64,000 nt of DNA from contig NZ_LUKE01000001.1 of the NCBI RefSeq assembly GCF_001592735.1, forward strand, positions 1,399,018 through 1,463,017, written 5' to 3'. Positions within the stretch are counted from its first letter, which is position 1. Every line of letters starts with the position of its first letter. The translations under genes were made by a program, and so were the position numbers. This document shows positions 58,171-64,000 of this stretch, one piece after another. The notes beneath the pieces were generated by a model. That model saw nothing but the letters and a program-made list of their open reading frames with translations. It was not told the origin of the DNA and did no database searches. This DNA is from Bdellovibrio bacteriovorus (GTDB lineage Bacteria; Bdellovibrionota; Bdellovibrionia; Bdellovibrionales; Bdellovibrionaceae).

Positions 58171-60141
58171 ATGGATCGTTTTACGTCGTTATTTTCACTT
58201 CTCGTTTCAATTCTATTTTTAAGCGCTTGCGTGCATCCAGTAAAACCTATCCCTCGTGATATTGCTTCGCTGAACGAAGCTGGTAAAGTGGCTGGAATTT
58301 GGGTTTTACAAGGGACATCTTCTACCCGTGGTCCTTATAACGGTGAACTTGAGTTGCGTCCGTCACATGACGGAACTTTTGATGTTGTCCGTATTGTTAC
58401 TTATATCAATTATTTTTACGACGGACTTCGCGTTCAAGAAGTATGGACAGGAAAAGCCGTTCCAGACACCGACACATTGACGTTGTCGTATGATCTTCGT
58501 CAAGGCGAATACATAACTAAACTGGGGGAAACTTCTAAATCAACTAGAGATTTACAAACCCCCCTGACCGTCGCGATGCGATTTTTACCGACACCCGCAG
58601 GACTGGCTGCGCAGTTTTCCGATATGAAGGTTTCAGAATACTCAGAGTGGTTAACGACCAGTAGACCTTTAGAAGCACAACCATTGTGGAGAGGAGAAAA
58701 CCAGACAATAAGTGCGCAAGGAAAAACTATTCCAGCCACAGAACGAAAAAAAATTCGTGAGGCGCAAAAGATTCTTAACTTTACAAAAGACTCGTTTATT
58801 CAAAATTATAAAAGCAGACCCCAATTTAAAAATGAATTACCGGAGATTTTTGTCGAAGGTGTTGATCAGGGATTTTACCGCAGCAATAAAGATATTATCA
58901 GACTGGTAAATAAAATAACGGATGATGCTACGATCATGGAAGCGGTCTTAAGACAAAATGCCTACATGCCTTCACCTAAAGAAAAGGCCCTTCGTTATGA
59001 TGACTCCATTGAAAAAAGAAATTTCAGTCCGGCGAATCTAGTCGTGGTGCGCAAGGCCGTGCAGAACAATCTGAATGTCTTTAGTGAAGATCCTGATGCT
59101 GCGTTCACGACCGGAATGTATTTAGCGTCCCAAGCGATGCGCTTTAAGGTGACGCAAGAAATGCAAAGCATGCAAAACATGAAGCGTGCCTTGAGTGGAT
59201 TGCGTGGATTGACTGAAATTTCTAAAGAACAAATGCAAATCGCAAGTGTTATGGCCCCGGCCCCCCCAGATCTTCCCGAAGGTTGGATTCAAGGGACGGG
59301 AGGCTATCAAAAGTTTATTTGGACCCCAGGCAATCAAAAACAAAGTTTCATTGGAATGCTACACGGCCTTACTTGGGCTGCGATCGTGACACCAAGATCC
59401 GAATCTGACGTGTGGATGAATTTGCATGAAATTTTAAAAGAGCTAAATAAAAAAGATCTAGGCGTTCTTTCAGAAAATTTGCGAGCAACGTTAGAAGGTT
59501 TAAATGCCCTTGTCCTCGAAGACGGCTCAGCCCAAATTAGATTTTCAAATATGCGCGCCTCGCAAAAAGGCTTTTATTGGAACGGAAACGCGGATTGGGC
59601 GCGAGAATTTGAAAGCCTTTTAGAAGCGGTAAATAATATCCAGCTTGCGACCGCACTTAATAATATTTCGGCAGTAAAAGAATGGAAAAAATATTTAGCA
59701 GATGAAGGGCAAGTCTATGGCCCGATCCAACGACCTTTACGAATCCTTGCGAACTTTGGTTTCGGGGGAGCGAAAGACGATGGGAATACTTCGTCTGACG
59801 GCGTAAATGAAGCCTTGAGGGCATTAAACGAAGTGCCTTACCCGCGGCCTCGCCTGGATGTGAGAATTGATCATTCTGGGGACCCGGCCTGGGTGGCGTC
59901 CCCGGTACCAAGAAATTATTGGACGGTGACGGCTAAGAACTCAAAGTCCGTCGTCAGCTATTATCAAGGCTTACAGCAGATCCCTATTTATAAGCTCCCC
60001 GCAGTCACTAGCCGCTTTATCTGGAAAGAAGACGCCTTTCAGTATCAAGGCAAGGGCACGGGGGATATTGAGGCCACCGGCGTGGATTACGTTTATGCCT
60101 ACTGGCTAGCGCGTTTTTGTGGAGTTTCCAACCTCCAGTAA
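58171..60141 (+). CDS. Large lipoprotein, function unknown
   Basis: A 656-residue predicted lipoprotein: signal peptide with lipobox LSAC (Cys20). The mature part starts with a beta-rich domain (GIWVLQGTSSTRGPYNGELELRP) and continues with mixed helices and strands. No enzyme motif is recognised. The start is taken at MDRFTS because the signal peptide begins there; a longer frame from 58048 overlaps the kinase gene. There is no good ribosome binding site. The family is unknown to me. Confidence 0.75.
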   Translation: MDRFTSLFSLLVSILFLSACVHPVKPIPRDIASLNEAGKVAGIWVLQGTSSTRGPYNGELELRPSHDGTFDVVRIVTYINYFYDGLRVQEVWTGKAVPDTDTLTLSYDLRQGEYITKLGETSKSTRDLQTPLTVAMRFLPTPAGLAAQFSDMKVSEYSEWLTTSRPLEAQPLWRGENQTISAQGKTIPATERKKIREAQKILNFTKDSFIQNYKSRPQFKNELPEIFVEGVDQGFYRSNKDIIRLVNKITDDATIMEAVLRQNAYMPSPKEKALRYDDSIEKRNFSPANLVVVRKAVQNNLNVFSEDPDAAFTTGMYLASQAMRFKVTQEMQSMQNMKRALSGLRGLTEISKEQMQIASVMAPAPPDLPEGWIQGTGGYQKFIWTPGNQKQSFIGMLHGLTWAAIVTPRSESDVWMNLHEILKELNKKDLGVLSENLRATLEGLNALVLEDGSAQIRFSNMRASQKGFYWNGNADWAREFESLLEAVNNIQLATALNNISAVKEWKKYLADEGQVYGPIQRPLRILANFGFGGAKDDGNTSSDGVNEALRALNEVPYPRPRLDVRIDHSGDPAWVASPVPRNYWTVTAKNSKSVVSYYQGLQQIPIYKLPAVTSRFIWKEDAFQYQGKGTGDIEATGVDYVYAYWLARFCGVSNLQ

Positions 60142-60181
60142 TATGTGGATAAGTCTGGGGAGTCTGTGGTAAAAGGCCGCC

Positions 60182-60694
60182 ATGAAGAAAAAAACCGGCC
60201 GCGACCCTAAAGAGTTAAAAGATTTCGCCCTAGGTGAAAATGAAACCAAATATCCTGAAACATATGCTCCAGAAATTCTAGAGGCGTTTGATAATAAAAA
60301 CCCGGGCAAAATTTCCTGGACGACGTTTGTTTGTACTGAGTTTACTTCTCTGTGTCCAAAGACGGGGCAGCCTGATTTTGCAAAAATTTTCGTGAACTAT
60401 ATCGCTGATAAAAAGATGGTCGAATCTAAGTCATTGAAACTTTATCTTTTCAGCTTCCGTAACCATGGCGACTTCCACGAAGACTGCGTGCAAACGATTT
60501 GTGATGATTTAGTAAAACTAATGAAGCCCAAATATATCGAAGTTATTGGGGAGTTTACTCCACGCGGAGGCATTGCGATTTATCCTTACGCAAGCTTTGC
60601 GACCAAGGACAAGTTCTTCCAAGATCTTTATAAGAAACGCTTAAGCGAATATGCTCCGGGCAAATACTCCATGGAGCTCTCTAAACTTTATTGA
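60182..60694 (+). CDS. queF: NADPH-dependent 7-cyano-7-deazaguanine reductase (type I QueF)
   Basis: A 170-residue tunnel-fold enzyme that reduces preQ0 to preQ1 in queuosine synthesis. The nucleophile is Cys58 in EFTSLCPKTGQPD with Asp65; the QueF signature ESKSLKLYLFSFRNHGDFHE covers 81-100. The size fits the short (type I, YkvM) form rather than the 280-residue E. coli type. It complements queE at 4496-5134; tgt and the remaining que genes are not in the window. Confidence 0.95.
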   Translation: MKKKTGRDPKELKDFALGENETKYPETYAPEILEAFDNKNPGKISWTTFVCTEFTSLCPKTGQPDFAKIFVNYIADKKMVESKSLKLYLFSFRNHGDFHEDCVQTICDDLVKLMKPKYIEVIGEFTPRGGIAIYPYASFATKDKFFQDLYKKRLSEYAPGKYSMELSKLY

Positions 60695-60725
60695 CCGCTA
60701 AACAGATGACGGCGACAGTTGATAT

Positions 60726-61733
60726 ATGAAAACTGTCGCCTTATTTATTCTTTCGCTCTGTTTGCTTGTCACTTTTCCTGCGCATTCAGGGCCCCTTCGT
60801 GATCTGATCAAAGATCGCTGGGTTCAAAAACAAAAAAATAAGCCTGCCCCGGAAGCTCGCGAAGATATCAAGACGCCTCTAACACCTGGTGATTATACTT
60901 TTAAGATTTTATCTAGCGGTGAGCCGCGCTATTACAAGCTGCATGTTCCAAAAAGCTATGACGCCAAAAAGCCCACGCCGCTGATGTTTGCGATCCACGG
61001 TGGTGGCGGCAACATGGAAATACAAGCGGACGATAAATATTATGGCCAAATAACTAAGTCTGAGTCGGTGGGATATATCGTGGCCTTCCCGAATGGCTCA
61101 AGCCCATTTCAAAGTGGAAAAGTAGCCACGTGGAATGCCGGAGCCTGCTGTGGACAAGCCAGAGACAATAAGATCAATGACGTTCAATTCTTTAAAGACA
61201 TGGTTAAGACAATTTCCGGGCAGCTGAATATTGATCCTAAAAGAATCTATGCCGTGGGCATGTCCAATGGCGGGATGATGGCGTATCGTCTGGCTTGTGA
61301 AATGTCCGACACCTTCGCGGGCATTGCTTCAGTGGCAGGTACGGACAACACGATAGAATGCAAACCTAAGCGTTCGATTTCAGTTTTGCACATTCACGCT
61401 AAGGATGATGATCACGTTCTTTTTGGTGGGGGTGCTGGCAAAAAGGCTTTTAAGGATCTTTCTGCTGTAACGGAATTTAAATCTGTTCCTGATACAATTC
61501 AAAAATGGGTTTCACTCAATGCCTGCAAGTCAGGTGCAAGAAAGGTCTTAGAAAAAAATGGAGCTTTTTGTGAACGTTATACCGGCTGTAAGTCTGAAAC
61601 AGCGGTGCAACTTTGTGTGACTGAGGGCGGAGGGCATTCTTGGCCAGGAGGCACAAAGCCTCGAGCTGGAGCCGGAGCGACTCCGTCCACAGCTATTTCT
61701 GCGAACGAAGTCATCTGGGACTTTTTTAATTAA
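60726..61733 (+). CDS. Exported PHB-depolymerase-type / CE1 esterase
   Basis: A 335-residue secreted alpha/beta hydrolase. The signal peptide ends near residue 22. PLMFAIHGGGGN gives the oxyanion region, GMSNGGMM the nucleophile Ser180, DDDH the likely acid near 226, and GGGHSWPGG the catalytic His304. The family includes polyhydroxybutyrate depolymerases and feruloyl or acetyl-xylan esterases (LpqC type). Bdellovibrio has PHB-degrading activity, and prey may store PHB; this is inference. The stop overlaps the next convergent gene by four bases. Confidence 0.88.
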   Translation: MKTVALFILSLCLLVTFPAHSGPLRDLIKDRWVQKQKNKPAPEAREDIKTPLTPGDYTFKILSSGEPRYYKLHVPKSYDAKKPTPLMFAIHGGGGNMEIQADDKYYGQITKSESVGYIVAFPNGSSPFQSGKVATWNAGACCGQARDNKINDVQFFKDMVKTISGQLNIDPKRIYAVGMSNGGMMAYRLACEMSDTFAGIASVAGTDNTIECKPKRSISVLHIHAKDDDHVLFGGGAGKKAFKDLSAVTEFKSVPDTIQKWVSLNACKSGARKVLEKNGAFCERYTGCKSETAVQLCVTEGGGHSWPGGTKPRAGAGATPSTAISANEVIWDFFN

Positions 61734-62086
61734 TTGCAGATACGGGAATCTGTTGAAGTCACAGAAAGCAATTCGTAGGGATTGAAAGCGGGATTGCTGA
61801 CTTGATATTTCTTAATTTTTACTCTTACCTGTTTGTTAACGATGGTTTGCTCGTCGTTACCTAAGTAAGAAACTGCGAATACGGCCGTGTAAACGTAGTC
61901 ATGAATACCTTGATCTACAGCGATTTCTTGGATGCTAACATTTTCAAGCTTGAAGTTAGCGTCTGTTGGTAAAGTGCATTTTTCTAAAGCCGCTTCAACC
62001 ATCAAAGATTCAACTTCATAGTTAAAAGTTTTAGCGAAAGCAGATGCTGATAAAGATAAAGCGGCGACAAGAACTAGTTTCAACAT
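61730..62086 (-). CDS. Exported small protein, function unknown
   Basis: A 118-residue protein with a signal peptide (cut after SAFA, about residue 18) and two Cys in the mature part. No family is recognised. CGGAGAA lies before the ATG. It is convergent with the esterase gene. The following 219 bases up to the tRNA hold no other gene I can support. Confidence 0.7.
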   Translation of the reverse strand: MLKLVLVAALSLSASAFAKTFNYEVESLMVEAALEKCTLPTDANFKLENVSIQEIAVDQGIHDYVYTAVFAVSYLGNDEQTIVNKQVRVKIKKYQVSNPAFNPYELLSVTSTDSRICN

Positions 62087-62305
62087 AAATTCTCCGATTG
62101 GTTATTTGTGAACACCTGATACCCGAGAAGTTGCCGAAACTCGTGTTAGGATTTCGTTCCAGGAAAAAAATCCATGACTTGGGCTTCTGGGCGACTCAAT
62201 GCTCACGACTCTCTGTTGTAAAACGCTAAATTCTTACCGGAAGTTCTTGATGAAATACCTGAGTTTTTTTTGTATTAAATAGGCGCAGACTATATCGGAT
62301 TAAAA

Positions 62306-62396
62306 TGGCGGAGAAGGAGGGATTCGAACCCTCGGTACACTTTTGGTGTACGAGCATTTAGCAAACGCTTGGTTTCAGCCACTCACCCACCTCTCC
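62306..62396 (-). tRNA. tRNA-Ser (GCU anticodon), CCA encoded
   Basis: A 91-base minus-strand cloverleaf. The acceptor stem is GGAGAGG/CTTCTCC (one G-T pair), discriminator G, encoded CCA. It has a long variable arm and the anticodon GCT (62360-62362 on the plus strand reads AGC). It is the second tRNA-Ser in the window. Confidence 0.96.
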
Positions 62397-62493
62397 GCGG
62401 ACGATTTAACGTGCTGAAGGTAAGAAATTGCCATAGGCGCCCCCCATAATCAAGGATTAGCCCGGGTTCTTTTTGTAAATTTCGCAAGAATGC

Positions 62494-62522
62494 TTGCTTT
62501 TTGTCTGGCCGCGGACTATCAA
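62494..62522 (+). promoter_or_regulatory. Candidate promoter of tRNA-Arg
   Basis: TTGCTT at 62494-62499 and TATCAA at 62517-62522, with a 17-base spacer, lie 18 bases before the tRNA. Matches are 3 of 6 and 4 of 6 to the consensus. Confidence 0.35.
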
Positions 62523-62540
62523 TACGTCTCCTTTACACGT

Positions 62541-62617
62541 GCACTCGTAGCTCAGCTGGATAGAGTACTTGACTACGAATCAAGTGGTCAGAGGTTCGAA
62601 TCCTCTCGAGTGCACCA
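62541..62617 (+). tRNA. tRNA-Arg (ACG anticodon), CCA encoded
   Basis: A 77-base cloverleaf: acceptor GCACTCG/CGAGTGC, discriminator A, encoded CCA, anticodon ACG in the loop between CTTGA and TCAAG, T arm GAGG-TTCGAAT-CCTC. ACG becomes ICG by TadA and reads CGU, CGC and CGA codons. Confidence 0.97.
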
Positions 62618-62746
62618 TTTTTCTCCCTTTAGTCATTCCCGGAACGACAATCAGTTTTGACCCCAAAATGTATATTTTCATTTGACGCACAGCTCATATT
62701 TCTAAGGAATAGCTGTACCCACGTTTGAGCCGTAAAATGCTATGAA

Positions 62747-63724
62747 ATGAAATTGCTAAAATATTCAGCAGCCAGCGTGTGTGCGGTCTTCTTGTTTGTT
62801 GGGGGGGCCGTCGCGGCGCCTTTGGGGACTATTCCATTTATCGATACGCAGTTTTTAAGGATCATCTTAGATCTTAGATCGGACCTGTGGAGATCCCCCT
62901 ATTCTTATAAGGCCTCACCCATACGCATCATAAACGGAGAGTTTCGTATTCCGGTCGCTTATGGGGATTCTTGGAATATCTCGGCGAATATTTCAAATGA
63001 AAGTCTGAGCCTTAGCAATACCGAGTTTCACGTCGCTGATCGCGACGTCTTCATTGGTAATAATTTGCAGACGCAATCCATTGGTTTAGGTATTAATAAG
63101 ACCTTCAGTGATAGTTCGGTTTTAATGTTTATGGGGGCTTATGCCACGGCCAGTGATAATCCCTATGCCGAACCTCGGGATCGCTGGTTTGAGGGTAATT
63201 TGGTTTACAGATCCAAATCACTAGGGAGTTACAAATATATTTTAGCCGTGAATCAGTCTGCCAATCGGGGCTTGGCGAATGATCGACCGTTTCCTTATTT
63301 AGGGGTTATTTTTCAGCCCAATGATAACTTTGAAGTTCATGTTGGTTTTCCGTTCATGCGGATCCTTTGGCAAAAGGAAAATGATTGGCGAAGAATTGCA
63401 CATGTCACTCCATTTGGAGCGTACTTTGATATCGAAAAAAATCTTACGGATGACTTTGTTTATCATGGTCGCGCCGAGTACGCCATTCGATCGTATCTTT
63501 ATAAAAACCGCTTAGAAGATGAAACGCGTCTCTACTTTCAAGAAATGAGCCTTGAAGGTGGTATCAGAAAAGAACTGACGGTGACGACAACAGTCGGGCT
63601 GGCCCTCGGTTATGCATTCGATCGTCGTTTGTACGAGTCGAGATCTGTTTATGAACCTCGGGAAGCAAAAACGGCATTAGATTCTGATCTTTACGGCCGC
63701 CTTCGATTGGAATTCAACTTATGA
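62747..63724 (+). CDS. Putative outer-membrane beta-barrel protein
   Basis: A 325-residue exported protein with a signal peptide (cut near AVAAP, residue 24). The body alternates hydrophobic and polar residues in strands (for example SWNISANISNESLSL, SVLMFMGAYATA, and TVGLALGYAFDRRLY), and the last strand ends RLRLEFNL, which suits a barrel but not the usual terminal Phe. No family is recognised. It overlaps the next gene by ATGA. Size and arrangement would fit a porin or an adhesin-type barrel. Confidence 0.75.
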   Translation: MKLLKYSAASVCAVFLFVGGAVAAPLGTIPFIDTQFLRIILDLRSDLWRSPYSYKASPIRIINGEFRIPVAYGDSWNISANISNESLSLSNTEFHVADRDVFIGNNLQTQSIGLGINKTFSDSSVLMFMGAYATASDNPYAEPRDRWFEGNLVYRSKSLGSYKYILAVNQSANRGLANDRPFPYLGVIFQPNDNFEVHVGFPFMRILWQKENDWRRIAHVTPFGAYFDIEKNLTDDFVYHGRAEYAIRSYLYKNRLEDETRLYFQEMSLEGGIRKELTVTTTVGLALGYAFDRRLYESRSVYEPREAKTALDSDLYGRLRLEFNL

Positions 63725-64000
63725 TTCAGTTTATTTTTCTTTGCTGCTTATTTTTTGTGACAAGCTCTTGCGCGCCCTTTGTGGATTCACCCTTTTCAGA
63801 TCAACTTCTAAGACCCGACCGAAATATCAATCAAAAGTCCATTGATTCATTGGGGGATATTGAGGCGGACGGCACCATTCGCATTGCCCTATTTGCAGAC
63901 CCCCATCAGAACTATAAAGATTTAGATCGCGTGCTTTTTGAAATCAACCAAGAGACTGCCATTGATTTTGTTGTCGGTTTAGGAGACTACACCAATAGTG
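63721..64000 (+). CDS. Lipoprotein metallophosphoesterase, N-terminal part (runs off the window)
   Basis: The open frame begins with ATG in an ATGA overlap with the barrel gene and runs to the window end. The signal peptide ends in a lipobox-like T-S-S-C (Cys17). Residues 53-65 (RIALFADPHQNYK) and 84-93 (VVGLGDYTN) match the first two metal-binding motifs of the calcineurin-like phosphoesterase family (D-x-H and GD). The rest of the protein is outside the window. Confidence 0.78.
   Translation, partial: MIQFIFLCCLFFVTSSCAPFVDSPFSDQLLRPDRNINQKSIDSLGDIEADGTIRIALFADPHQNYKDLDRVLFEINQETAIDFVVGLGDYTNS

Noticed and set aside
62306-62617. tRNA cluster as an integration site
   Set aside because: No integrase or direct repeat of a tRNA 3' end was found within the window.

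Overview
The window looks like chromosomal DNA of a Bdellovibrio-type predatory bacterium (Bdellovibrionota). The main evidence is a 64-residue stand-alone histone-fold protein at 18505-18699 that agrees with my memory of the Bdellovibrio bacteriovorus histone Bd0055, a TIGR02147-type regulator (a family expanded in Bdellovibrio and Fibrobacter), many secreted proteins and lipoproteins with little similarity to known families, and moderate G+C. No species can be fixed without a database search. I see no prophage, insertion sequence, CRISPR array or rRNA operon. Almost everything is vertically organised, tightly packed coding sequence.

Layout. 1-7.6 kb: the end of rplI, a secreted trypsin-like protease, a minus-strand run queE, fis, dnaB and a short-chain dehydrogenase, then ftsK. 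7.7-13.3 kb: a secreted protein, then a tightly overlapping lysine/peptidoglycan-precursor operon (TPR-like protein, a 47-residue LptM-like lipoprotein, dapF, dapA, dapB, a degenerate FolK-like protein), then transaldolase and a lipoprotein. 13.4-22.9 kb: a large envelope protein, murD, a membrane-bound metallophosphoesterase, the histone, a secreted protein with a duplicated four-cysteine motif, and ligA. 23-29 kb: gatCAB, ppx and a DUF192 protein as one overlapping operon, then a LysM lipoprotein and a PilZ protein. 29.4-38.4 kb: rho with a long disordered insert, htpG, asparaginase, a secreted protein with a caspase/CHAT-like His/Cys pair, and an HPPD-like VOC protein. 38.7-49.4 kb: rpmE2, prfA-prmC-murA, a secreted HExxH protein, a GYF/TPR membrane protein, serS and tRNA-Ser(UGA). 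49.5-57.2 kb: an accessory-looking stretch with DedA, a cyclase-HEAT signalling protein, a secreted HExxH protein, a papain-family protease and a TIGR02147 regulator. 57.3-64 kb: a soluble histidine kinase, a large lipoprotein, queF, a PHB-depolymerase-type esterase, tRNA-Ser(GCU), tRNA-Arg(ACG), a beta-barrel protein and the start of a lipoprotein phosphoesterase.

How it fits together. Housekeeping genes cover DNA replication and segregation (dnaB, ligA, ftsK), chromatin (histone, Fis), translation (rplI, rpmE2, prfA, prmC, gatCAB, serS, tRNAs), wall synthesis (dapFAB, murD, murA) and queuosine (queE, queF). Between them lies a predator-like set of exported hydrolases: trypsin, two HExxH proteins, a papain-type protease, a clan-CD-like candidate and a CE1 esterase.

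The observations most worth a second look are the caspase/CHAT-like protein at 34667-37402, the duplicated four-cysteine module at 18858-20897, the papain/HExxH/cyclase divergent locus at 50768-56346, a bidirectional terminator whose loop holds two overlapping stop codons (50752-50786), a terminator buried in a signal-peptide coding region (8271-8300), and the LptM-like lipoprotein next to dapF.
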